From NCBI GenBank assembly GCA_018268785.1, contig JAFDVY010000014.1:1-49779 (forward strand): DNA of 49,779 nt. The letters run 5' to 3'. Made by a program: the position numbers and the translations under genes. The DNA comes from Acidobacteriota bacterium (GTDB lineage: Bacteria > Acidobacteriota > Terriglobia > Acidiferrales > UBA7541). The stretch's first letter is position 1. Every line of letters starts with the position of its first letter. The notes under the pieces were generated by a model. The model had not been told where the DNA came from, searched no databases, and saw nothing but the letters and a program-made list of their open reading frames with translations. Positions 17,749 through 25,159 of the stretch are shown piece by piece.

Positions 17749-18132
17749 ATGAGCCAGCAAGGCAAAATCATCGGCATCGGCGGTATCTTCTTCAAATCCG
17801 CCAATCAGCAACAAACAAAGGAATGGTACGCAAAACATCTCGGCTTCGCGGATAGCGGCTACGGCGCCACGCTGCCGTGGCGTGAAAAAGACAACCCAGA
17901 AAAAGAACAGATGACCATCTGGAGCGTTTTCCCGGACACCACCAAATACTTCGAGCCAAGCTCAGCCTCGTTCATGGTGAATTATATCGTCGACGACATG
18001 GATGCACTGCTCGACCGCCTCGCAAAAGCAGGCGTCCAGATCGATCCCAAGCGCCAGGACGAAAGCTACGGCCGCTTCGCCTGGATCTACGATCCCGACG
18101 GCAACAAAATCGAACTCTGGCAGCCGCTTTAG
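17749..18132 (+). CDS. VOC (glyoxalase/bleomycin-resistance) family protein
   Basis: The product is 127 residues, starting at ATG 17749 with AAAGGA upstream. It has one vicinal-oxygen-chelate domain with the two beta-alpha-beta-beta-beta modules: IIGIGGIFFKSAN then the WYAKHLGF helix, and FMVNYIVDDMDAL then YGRFAWIYDPDGNKIELWQP. The glutamate in KIELW is the usual C-terminal metal ligand. The first module has no obvious histidine ligand at its start. Substrate and activity are unknown. It lies 32 bp after the DUF4199 gene and may be co-transcribed with it. Confidence 0.88.
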   Translation: MSQQGKIIGIGGIFFKSANQQQTKEWYAKHLGFADSGYGATLPWREKDNPEKEQMTIWSVFPDTTKYFEPSSASFMVNYIVDDMDALLDRLAKAGVQIDPKRQDESYGRFAWIYDPDGNKIELWQPL

Positions 18133-18170
18133 CCAAACGAATAGTAATGAACCATCTTCCGATTAGCCGA

Positions 18171-18737
18171 CTAATTGGAGCTTGGCGAAACGGGCGGCAC
18201 TCTTGAGCTGTCGGCTACGGGATCAGAGCGGTAGTGTTGTCCACGAGAACGAGTCCGACTTCTGCGAAACCAAAAGACCGAAAATGCCAATAATAAAACT
18301 GGAGGAAGGTACGCTTGGACCATCCCGCCGATACTCCCAACCCAACTGCTCAGGTTGGGAGGAGAGTCATCTGTTTCAGTTACTTCGATTGCCATAATCG
18401 AGAAATGTGGACGCTTTTTAAATTTCACTAAGTAGGTGTATTCGACATCCTTCGTCTTATGTAGCTGTTCTGCCTTGTATTCCGCCGAACCGTGGTAATA
18501 CGCACCAAGTTGAATTGCATGCTCTAACTTTCCGAAGCTCTCGTTGATTTCTCCTCCGAGTTTCGCGAGTTCGGGGCGCGAGACGGGTCGACCTTCAAAC
18601 GCCTGTATCGCTTCGCGGAGATAGGGGTGGGGAAACACCAAAGAATATAGTAGTGGGATTACCAGTAATGCCATCCACAGGCCCGAAATTATGAGCAACA
18701 CGATTGGAGCCGCTTGGCTCTTCGGCTTCAGAAACAT
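18171..18737 (-). CDS. Hypothetical protein with two membrane segments
   Basis: The product is 188 residues if started at ATG 18737; longer forms would run into the end of the thiolase gene upstream. No clear ribosome site is visible, so the start is uncertain. It has a hydrophobic segment at about residues 8-35 (APIVLLIISGLWMALLVIPL), a soluble region of about 95 residues that lies outside or in the periplasm, and a second segment near 140-158 (AYLPPVLLLAFSVFWF) followed by a basic, Ser/Arg-rich tail. I do not recognise a family. It lies 52 bp downstream of the thiolase stop on the same strand and ends tail to tail with the VOC gene. Confidence 0.6.
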   Translation of the reverse strand: MFLKPKSQAAPIVLLIISGLWMALLVIPLLYSLVFPHPYLREAIQAFEGRPVSRPELAKLGGEINESFGKLEHAIQLGAYYHGSAEYKAEQLHKTKDVEYTYLVKFKKRPHFSIMAIEVTETDDSPPNLSSWVGSIGGMVQAYLPPVLLLAFSVFWFRRSRTRSRGQHYRSDPVADSSRVPPVSPSSN

Positions 18738-18789
18738 CAGCACACCCGAATGAGTAATGCCTCTAGGGCAATCCTCTTCTTCACATTCT

Positions 18790-20031
18790 TCACAGCCTTT
18801 CAATAATCCCCGCCGCTCCCATCCCGCCGCCAATACACATCGTCACCATGCCGTACTTCGCATTCTTCCGAGCCAGATCCCTCAGAATCGTCGCCGTCAA
18901 TTTCGCGCCCGTGCATCCGAGCGGATGCCCCAGCGCAATCGCCCCGCCGTTCGGATTCACCTTCGCCGGATCGAGTCCCGCCTGCTGAATCACCGCCAAT
19001 GACTGCGCCGCAAATGCTTCATTCAACTCAATCACCGCAATGTCTTCGAGCTTCAGTCCTGCCAATTTCAGTGCCTTAGGAATCGCATACACCGGCCCAA
19101 TCCCAAACTCTTCCGGAGGAACCCCCGCCGTCGCATACGCCACAAATCGCCCCAGCGGCTTCAATCCCAGAGCCTTCGCTCGTGCATCGCTCATCACTAC
19201 CGCCGCCGCAGCTCCATCGCTCATCGGTGAACTGTTTCCCGCTGTCACCGATCCCGCCACATGGAACGCTGGCTTCAACCCAGCCAAAATTTCTACAGAA
19301 GTATCCGCGCGCGGCAATTCATCTTTGTCAAAAGTGAAAGCCTGCGTCGTGAGTCTTGTTTGTTTTTGGGACCCGGGTGCCGCACCCTTCGGGTTCAAGG
19401 GTGCGGGGTTGCTGTTCCCGTTCATGGGTAGTGAAACATTCTTTACCTCAACCGCCACCGTTTCATCCGCAAACGCTCCCGCCGCAATCGCCGCCACAGC
19501 CTTCTTGTGCGAATTCGCCGCAAAGGCATCCGCCGCCTCGCGGGTGATTCCGAATTTCCGCGCAATATTTTCCGTCCCCAGTCCCATGTTGATATACGCG
19601 TCCGGATAATGGTCCACCAGCCACGGATTCGGCGAAATCTTGTTTCCGCCCATGGGCACCATGGACATACTCTCCGTCCCGCCCGCCACGATCACTTCCG
19701 CCCCGCCGCTGCGGATTCGTTCCGCCGCCAGCGCAATCGCCTGCAATCCCGAAGAGCAGAACCGGTTGATCGTCATCGCAGACGTTTCCACAGGCAGCCC
19801 CGCGCGCAGCGCCGCAATCCGCGCCACGTTCATTCCTTGTTCGCCCTCCGGCATCGCGCAGCCCAAAATCACGTCGTCAATCTCTTTCGCATCGAGTCCC
19901 GGCACTCTCCCAATCGCTTCCTTGATCACCAGCGCCGCCAAATCATCCGGCCGGGTCGCCCGCAGCGATCCCTTGTACGCCCTCCCTACCGGCGTCCGCA
20001 CCGCGCTAACCATCACCGCCTCATTGCCCAT
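18790..20031 (-). CDS. Acetyl-CoA acyltransferase (thiolase) with an in-frame insertion
   Basis: The product is 413 residues, starting at ATG 20031 with AGGAGG upstream. All thiolase signatures are present: active-site Cys92 in NRFCSSG, ALGHPLGCTGA with His369, and the second catalytic Cys399 in CIGGGMG. It would catalyse the thiolytic last step of beta-oxidation, or the reverse condensation, in the cytoplasm. It is about 20 residues longer than usual. The extra stretch at about residues 203-222 (NGNSNPAPLNPKGAAPG) is Pro/Asn/Gly-rich, sits in the variable loop before FTFDKDELPRADTS, and is encoded by a perfect palindrome. It pairs functionally with the acyl-CoA dehydrogenase about 2.4 kb downstream. 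Confidence 0.94.
   Translation of the reverse strand: MGNEAVMVSAVRTPVGRAYKGSLRATRPDDLAALVIKEAIGRVPGLDAKEIDDVILGCAMPEGEQGMNVARIAALRAGLPVETSAMTINRFCSSGLQAIALAAERIRSGGAEVIVAGGTESMSMVPMGGNKISPNPWLVDHYPDAYINMGLGTENIARKFGITREAADAFAANSHKKAVAAIAAGAFADETVAVEVKNVSLPMNGNSNPAPLNPKGAAPGSQKQTRLTTQAFTFDKDELPRADTSVEILAGLKPAFHVAGSVTAGNSSPMSDGAAAAVVMSDARAKALGLKPLGRFVAYATAGVPPEEFGIGPVYAIPKALKLAGLKLEDIAVIELNEAFAAQSLAVIQQAGLDPAKVNPNGGAIALGHPLGCTGAKLTATILRDLARKNAKYGMVTMCIGGGMGAAGIIERL
19380..19406. repeat. Palindromic element inside the thiolase coding region
   Basis: A perfect 10-bp inverted repeat (CCGCACCCTT at 19380-19389 and AAGGGTGCGG at 19397-19406) with a 7-nt loop lies in frame inside the thiolase gene. 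It encodes the low-complexity loop described in that entry. It looks like a mobile palindrome of the REP/RPE kind that inserted without breaking the frame. No second copy was seen in this window, so its repeat nature is inference. Confidence 0.55.
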
Positions 20032-20054
20032 CGCGTCCTCCTTGCTTCCAACTT

Positions 20055-20077
20055 TGTAGAGGTGACTTTACGCCTCC
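20055..20077. repeat. TGTAG-type intergenic palindrome, in the thiolase leader
   Basis: TGTAG is followed by an imperfect hairpin (AGGTG, ACTTTAC, GCCTCC). It lies 24 bp upstream of the thiolase start. The opening TGTAG and the CTTTA core match the other copies listed near 20219, 48919, 48960 and 49480. This is the most divergent copy. Confidence 0.4.
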
Positions 20078-20218
20078 ATCTCTTCTCTTCCGTCTTTTCT
20101 CCAATTTATCGCCTCAGTGTAGCAGGAGAGGCAACCGCATGCCTCGCAGCGAGAGATTCCAGCGCGGATGCCCTGCCTCCAAATGCTTAATCCACGTATC
20201 TGCTGATTCTTGCGGTTT

Positions 20219-20252
20219 TGTAGCGCCGTGGCTTCAGCCCGGCATCTTCGAT
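20219..20252. repeat. TGTAG-type intergenic repeat, copy sharing 22 bp with the one before ndk
   Basis: TGTAG at 20219-20223 is followed by GGCTTCAGCCCGG and the tail CATCTTCGAT. The segment 20231-20252 is identical over 22 bp to 48972-48993, which is 28 kb away. It lies in the 297-bp region between the thiolase gene and the small membrane gene at 20329. I see no coding gene in that region. Confidence 0.7.
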
Positions 20253-20328
20253 CGCGCCACGCAGCGCCAAATCCAAATCTCACCAGGCCGCCGGGTTTCA
20301 GGCATGATCGAATTTCCTTTTTCCTTTT

Positions 20329-20706
20329 CTATTTGCTTTCGATCTTCGGCGTCTTCCAATACGCCGCCAGGAACAACACCGCCAGCAGCGCATCGCCGCA
20401 CGAGAGATAGACGTCAGTAATGTGGTCGCGGTGTTGCGAAAAGAGAATAACGGCGGGAAGGAAATAACCGAGTTTCTCCAGAATCCCCACCAGCATCAGC
20501 GGCCGGAATCGCACCGGATTCGACCCAATCACCAGAAACACGAACTGCCACGCCAGCGCCACTCCGGCAAATCCGTAATAAAACAGCGGATGCGTCACCG
20601 GCGGCGGATCCTTTTTTCCGACCTGATCGAAAATAAAATACAGCGGCGTGATAACCAGAATTCCCCAAATCCCCGCTACATAAAAAACGTATTTCGCGAA
20701 TTTCAT
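20329..20706 (-). CDS. Small four-helix membrane protein, unknown function
   Basis: The product is 125 residues. The start is ATG 20706, with AGGAGA just upstream; the longer reading from 20769 has no such site. Four hydrophobic segments are visible, including YVFYVAGIWGILVITPLYF, the FAGVALAWQFVFLVIGSNP region, ILEKLGYFLPAVILF, and DALLAVLFLAAYW at the end. I do not recognise a named family. It follows the NTF2-like gene on the same strand after 105 bp. Confidence 0.75.
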   Translation of the reverse strand: MKFAKYVFYVAGIWGILVITPLYFIFDQVGKKDPPPVTHPLFYYGFAGVALAWQFVFLVIGSNPVRFRPLMLVGILEKLGYFLPAVILFSQHRDHITDVYLSCGDALLAVLFLAAYWKTPKIESK

Positions 20707-20811
20707 GTTGTCTCCTGCGGCAATAATAACGCAGAGACCAGAAAGACGCAGAAAATAAGGATCAATCACGAAGAAAGAAAAACTGAAAAAGGTGGACTGA
20801 CAACTGAAAAC

Positions 20812-21255
20812 TTACTTCGGAATCAACGTGCTGTGGCTCGCCACGCACTGCCATACTCCCGCGCGGCGAATCCACGTATCCGTGTACCGCGAACGAATCA
20901 CATAAGTTTTGCCTTTGTTCGTCCCGGTCTCGCGATAAACTCCGGTCACAACAGCGGCGTTTCCGTAGACCTGCACGTTCATCCCTTCATCAATCAGGTG
21001 GTCGGCCTTTTGGTCCGGATCGACGATCCACTTCATGTACTCCTTCTTGTGCATGAACGTGCCGTCGTAATCCGTATACACCATCGAATCGGCCACAAGA
21101 TTGTCCACCGCGCCGATCTCCTGCTTCATCTCGGCTTGATTCCACGCGCGCTCGAGTTGCCGGATCTGAATCTCATCCGCCGAGCCTTTGTCCTGCGCGC
21201 CGGGCACGGGAAACAGTGACACCGCGAAGAGAGCCATTGCTGCCAGGAATTTCAT
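20812..21255 (-). CDS. Exported NTF2-like protein (SnoaL/DUF4440 type)
   Basis: The product is 147 residues. The start is ATG 21255, with GAGGTG 5 nt upstream. A signal peptide (MKFLAAMALFAVSLFPVPG) is followed by a single cone-shaped NTF2-like domain. It opens with a helix (IRQLERAWNQAEMKQEIGAV), has the typical LVADSMVYTDYDGTF turn, and ends with SRYTDTWIRRAGVWQCVASH. The fold binds small molecules or serves as a weak enzyme; no catalytic assignment is possible. Export suggests a periplasmic or outer-surface role. It is divergent from the radical SAM gene, with 114 bp between the starts. Confidence 0.87.
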   Translation of the reverse strand: MKFLAAMALFAVSLFPVPGAQDKGSADEIQIRQLERAWNQAEMKQEIGAVDNLVADSMVYTDYDGTFMHKKEYMKWIVDPDQKADHLIDEGMNVQVYGNAAVVTGVYRETGTNKGKTYVIRSRYTDTWIRRAGVWQCVASHSTLIPK

Positions 21256-21369
21256 CGAAGCACCTCTACAAGAAAGCGAAATTGGCAAAATGTTAGCAGC
21301 AATGCACCGCCCTCCAACTCCGACTTTGGCCTCATGTATACTGAAAGGCAGGGGATTTCGCACTATTCA

Positions 21370-22455
21370 ATGGCCGAGGAAGTAAAAACAGCAAACGCGC
21401 CCCGCAAAGCGAGCCGCGCCAGCGCATCCGTTCGCTGGCGCAAGCGCCTGCGCTTTGCTCGCACACGTGCGCGTGAATTGCGCATGATCACGAAAGCGCT
21501 GCTTTCGACGAAGCACCCTGTCCTCGTCCACATCATCCCCATGCGCCGATGCAATCTCGATTGCGGCTATTGCAACGAATATGACGACGTTTCCAAGCCC
21601 GTTCCCATCGAGGAAATGAAGCGCCGCTTGGATTATCTCGCGAACATGGGTACTTCGATCATTACCATCAGCGGCGGCGAACCGCTCATGCATCCCGAAC
21701 TCGAAGAAGTGATCCGCCACATTCGCAGGCGCGGCATGATCGCGGGAATGATCACCAATGGATTTTTGCTCAGCAAAGACCGCATCAACGGTTTGAATGA
21801 AGCGGGCCTCGAGCACCTGCAAATTTCCATTGATTGTGTAAACCCAGACGACGTCTCGAAAAAGAGTCTAAAATCGCTCGATTCGCGCCTCGAATGGCTC
21901 TCCGAATTCGCCGTGTTTCAGGTGAACATCAATTCCGTGCTCGGCAGCGGTGTGAAACATCCGCAAGACGCGCTGACCATCGCCCATCGCGCCGTGGAAC
22001 TCGGGTTCACCAGTACCGTCGGAATCATTCACGACCACAACGGGCAGCTGAAACCGCTCGACGACGATCAGATCAAGATTTTTGAAGAGATCATGACGCT
22101 GGGCAAGCGTTCCTTTTCCCGATTCAACGATTTCCAGCACAACGTCGCGCGCGCGAAAGAACATACCTGGCGCTGCCGTTCCGGCGCTCGTTATCTCTAC
22201 GTTTGCGAAGACGGCCTGGTGCACTGGTGCTCGCAGCAGCGCGGGTATCCCGGAATTCCTCTCGCGCAATACACGCCGGAAATGCGCGCTCACGAATATC
22301 TCACCGACAAGTTTTGCGGGCCCCGCTGCACCGTCTCCTGCGTCCAGCAAGTCGCCATGCTCGACAACTGGCGCGATCCGCAAACCAAGAAGCCCATGCC
22401 CATGCCCCCGCCATCCGTGGCAAACGAACTCGTCCAAATCGGCGGTAAGAATTAA
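21370..22455 (+). CDS. Radical SAM enzyme with C-terminal cysteine cluster (SPASM/twitch-like)
   Basis: The product is 361 residues from ATG 21370. An in-frame ATG at 21334 would add 12 residues, and neither has a good ribosome site. The radical SAM [4Fe-4S] motif is RRCNLDCGYCNE (Cys61, Cys65, Cys68), with the GGEP strand (TISGGEPLMHPELEE) and the MITNGF strand after it. The C-terminal part has more cysteines (WRCRSG, YVCEDG, HWCSQQ, FCGPRCTVSC), suited to a second Fe-S cluster as in SPASM or twitch domains. The N-terminus is basic. It would use S-adenosylmethionine for a radical reaction; the substrate is unknown. The ABC trio starts 81 bp downstream, but no precursor peptide gene was found between or before them. 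Confidence 0.88.
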   Translation: MAEEVKTANAPRKASRASASVRWRKRLRFARTRARELRMITKALLSTKHPVLVHIIPMRRCNLDCGYCNEYDDVSKPVPIEEMKRRLDYLANMGTSIITISGGEPLMHPELEEVIRHIRRRGMIAGMITNGFLLSKDRINGLNEAGLEHLQISIDCVNPDDVSKKSLKSLDSRLEWLSEFAVFQVNINSVLGSGVKHPQDALTIAHRAVELGFTSTVGIIHDHNGQLKPLDDDQIKIFEEIMTLGKRSFSRFNDFQHNVARAKEHTWRCRSGARYLYVCEDGLVHWCSQQRGYPGIPLAQYTPEMRAHEYLTDKFCGPRCTVSCVQQVAMLDNWRDPQTKKPMPMPPPSVANELVQIGGKN

Positions 22456-22536
22456 CCAGGGTGCCGTATTCGTGTTTCTTGCCGCGAACATTTTCCTCGA
22501 ACTGCTGTTGACGCTACGGCATTGCTTTCTAAAAAT

Positions 22537-23502
22537 ATGGCTATGACGGTTCCAGCCATCCAAATCGAAGACTTGACCAAGGACTACCCCGCCGGCTTTC
22601 TGAACACGAAAAAGAAGCGGTCCCTCGAATCTTTGACGATGCAGGTGGAAGAGGGGGAAGCGTTCGGTTTCCTTGGTCCAAACGGCGCCGGAAAATCCAC
22701 GACGATGAAATTGTTGATGGGGATTATTTTCCCGACTTCGGGCAGCGCAAAAATCCTCGGCCGTCCAATTAGCGATGTGGAAATGCACAAAGACATCGGC
22801 TATTTGCCGGAACAGCCGTATTTTTACGACTACCTCACCGCATCAGAATTGCTGGATTATTTTGCGAGATTTTATGGATTCAGCGCGGCGGAGAGAAAAG
22901 CACGCGTTGAAAAGATGCTGAAGAAAGTTGGATTGGAGACGGCAGGGAAAATCCAGCTGCGAAAATATTCCAAAGGGATGTTGCAGCGCGTCGGATTGGC
23001 GCAAGCGATCTTGCACCAACCGAAAGTGGTGATTCTGGACGAACCGATGTCGGGGCTCGATCCGATCGGACGGCGCGAGGTGCGCGACATTATTCTGGAA
23101 TTGAAGCGCGATGGAAGAACAATTTTGTTTTCAACGCATATTTTGACGGACGCGGAAATGCTTTGCGACAGAGTTGGCGTGATCGTCGGCGGAAAACTGC
23201 AAGGCGTCGGGCGACCGGACGAAATTGTCGGATTGAAAGCGCAAGGAATGGAAATCTTATTTGAAGCGGACACGGGAAATGCGAAGACGGCGGCGATTCT
23301 GGCAAAGGCGGCCAAATCGGGAAGCCGCTACGCGCTTCATGTGCCCGAGGAGTCGCTCTATCTCACCCTCGACGAATTGAAAGCGGCCGGAGCGAAGATC
23401 ACCTCCGTGGCGCAAATCAAGCCGACGCTTGAAGAATACTTCATGCATCTGGTTGAGAAAGACCGGGCACAAGCCGCGGCGATTGAGGTTCACGGAAAAT
23501 GA
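22537..23502 (+). CDS. ABC transporter ATP-binding protein
   Basis: The product is 321 residues from ATG 22537; ATG 22543 and TTG 22522 are alternative starts, and none has a clear ribosome site. It has one nucleotide-binding domain with Walker A GPNGAGKST, a degenerate signature YSKGMLQRV, Walker B VVILDEP, D-loop SGLDP and the H-loop in FSTHIL. The C-terminal extension after about residue 225 (EILFEADTGNAKTAAI) resembles that of NatA/DrrA-type exporters. It powers the permease encoded next, with which it overlaps by 4 nt. The substrate is unknown. Confidence 0.94.
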   Translation: MAMTVPAIQIEDLTKDYPAGFLNTKKKRSLESLTMQVEEGEAFGFLGPNGAGKSTTMKLLMGIIFPTSGSAKILGRPISDVEMHKDIGYLPEQPYFYDYLTASELLDYFARFYGFSAAERKARVEKMLKKVGLETAGKIQLRKYSKGMLQRVGLAQAILHQPKVVILDEPMSGLDPIGRREVRDIILELKRDGRTILFSTHILTDAEMLCDRVGVIVGGKLQGVGRPDEIVGLKAQGMEILFEADTGNAKTAAILAKAAKSGSRYALHVPEESLYLTLDELKAAGAKITSVAQIKPTLEEYFMHLVEKDRAQAAAIEVHGK

Positions 23503-24275
23503 GCCGGATTTTATCGGTGGCGCTGAACACGTTTCGCGAAGCGGTGCGCGACCGCGTGCTCTACAACCTGGTGTTCTTCGCGCTGTTGATGATGGTAGCG
23601 GCGGTTTTCGTCGGACAAATTTCGCTGGGAATCGAAAGCACCATCATCGTGAGCCTGGGGCTGAGCGCGATTTCCATCATTGGATTGCTGATTGCGGTTT
23701 TTATCGGCGTAGGCCTGGTCTCCAAAGAGATGGAGAAGCGCACCCTTTACGCGCTGCTCGCGAAACCGGTCCGGCGCTGGGAATTTCTGGTGGGCAAGTT
23801 CGGCGGTCTGGTTCTAACGCTTACCGTAAACACGATGGCAATGGCGGCGGGACTTTTTCTGGCGCTGCTGTTCGTCAAACATTCGTTCGAGGCGAGCGAT
23901 GCGACGATTCTGATTGCAGTCTATTTCATCCTGCTGAAGATTGCGATTGTTGTTTCGCTCGCGCTGCTCTTTTCCTGTTTTACGTCGCCGCTGCTGGCGA
24001 TTCTCTTTACGGCGGGGCTTTACGTGGCCGGTTTGTTCATTCACGAAATGAGAAATCTGTCCGGAAGCAAGGTGAGCCCGGCGGTGCAGGCATTTTTTTC
24101 GTGGATTTCGTACATCCTGCCGAATTTTGAAAATTTCAACGTGATGGCTGCCGCGGCACATGGTAAGGCAGTGCCGGGAATTCTGATTTTGCAGAACACG
24201 GCCTATGCCGCAATTTATTGCGCGATCGTGCTTGCCGCCGCATCGGTCGTCTTCTCAAGGCGCAATCTGAAATGA
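23499..24275 (+). CDS. ABC-2 type transporter permease
   Basis: The product is 258 residues. ATG 23499 overlaps the ATPase stop (ATGA). Six hydrophobic segments form an ABC-2 type membrane domain. The cytoplasmic coupling region GLVSKEMEKRTLYALLAKPV matches the conserved motif of this class, where the permease touches the ATPase. It works as the membrane half of the exporter, whose cargo is unknown. The following TPR gene overlaps it by 4 nt, so the three form one translational unit. Confidence 0.92.
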   Translation: MSRILSVALNTFREAVRDRVLYNLVFFALLMMVAAVFVGQISLGIESTIIVSLGLSAISIIGLLIAVFIGVGLVSKEMEKRTLYALLAKPVRRWEFLVGKFGGLVLTLTVNTMAMAAGLFLALLFVKHSFEASDATILIAVYFILLKIAIVVSLALLFSCFTSPLLAILFTAGLYVAGLFIHEMRNLSGSKVSPAVQAFFSWISYILPNFENFNVMAAAAHGKAVPGILILQNTAYAAIYCAIVLAAASVVFSRRNLK

Positions 24276-25159
24276 GCCGGAAACCCATCGCGATTCTCGT
24301 TCTGTTCGTGCTGCCCTTGGGTTTTGCCGGCATCTGGAGGCTGCAACACTCGATTGACACACAGCTCGCGGGATTGCGCGAAGAGCGGGACGAAGTTCTG
24401 CTCACCTCGCCCAAGGTGATGAAAGCGCTGAGCCTTGAATACGCGCCGCTGACCGCGGACATTTACTGGACGCGCGTGGTTCAGTATTACGGCAGCCGGC
24501 ACGAGCGTGCTGAACATCTTGACAACCTTTGGCCGCTTCTCGATTTGGCGACAACACTCGATCCCAATCTGATTCCCGCCTACCGGTTCGGCTCGACTTT
24601 TCTCGCGGAGCCCAAGCCCGCGGGTGCCGGACAGCCTGAGCATGCCGTCGAACTCATCCGGCGCGGCATCAGGGAAAATCCGGAATATTGGCGGCTGTAT
24701 CAGGATTTGGGCAATGTCTATTACTTCGCGCTGAAAGACAACGAAAAAGCGGCGGAGGCTTATGTGGAGGGGAGCAAGGCGCCCGGGGCCGCATCGTGGA
24801 TGAAGCTGATGGCGGCGCGCATTGTGGAGCGCGGGGACACGCTCGAAACTTCGCGCTATTTATGGACGGAGATCTATCAATCCTCGCAGGACCCTTCGAT
24901 CAGGGAAAATGCGAAGGTGCATTTGATTTTGCTGAAGACCGACGATGACCTGCAGCATCTGGACGCACTGCTCGATGAATACGAGAAAAAGACTGGCCGC
25001 CGCGCGGCGAACATTCGCGAGCTTGTGCAGGCTGGAATTTTGTCCGGCTTTCCCGCGGACCCGGAGGGAGTCCCCTACGTAATCGGCGAATCCGGGCAGG
25101 CGGAACTCAATCCCAAGAGCCCGCTGTTTGAAAAAGAAAAGATGTATCGCAGGTTCTAG
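24272..25159 (+). CDS. Membrane-anchored TPR-like protein coupled to the ABC transporter
   Basis: The product is 295 residues, starting at ATG 24272 inside the permease stop (ATGA). An N-terminal anchor or signal (IAILVLFVLPLGFAGIW) precedes a helical repeat region (about residues 45-225: LDLATTLDPNLIPAYRFGST, NPEYWRLYQDLGNVYYF, ENAKVHLILLKT), which resembles degenerate tetratricopeptide repeats. The C-terminus (SGFPADPEGVPYVI) is a short globular element. The protein probably sits on the outer face of the inner membrane as an accessory to the ABC exporter. Its stop shares a CTAG with the M1 peptidase stop on the other strand. Confidence 0.78.
   Translation: MSRKPIAILVLFVLPLGFAGIWRLQHSIDTQLAGLREERDEVLLTSPKVMKALSLEYAPLTADIYWTRVVQYYGSRHERAEHLDNLWPLLDLATTLDPNLIPAYRFGSTFLAEPKPAGAGQPEHAVELIRRGIRENPEYWRLYQDLGNVYYFALKDNEKAAEAYVEGSKAPGAASWMKLMAARIVERGDTLETSRYLWTEIYQSSQDPSIRENAKVHLILLKTDDDLQHLDALLDEYEKKTGRRAANIRELVQAGILSGFPADPEGVPYVIGESGQAELNPKSPLFEKEKMYRRF

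Noticed and set aside
21370..25159. Radical SAM enzyme followed by an ABC exporter as a peptide-modification (RiPP) cluster
   Set aside because: No small precursor peptide gene was found before or between them, the ABC ATPase lacks a peptidase domain, and the composition switch lies between the two parts.
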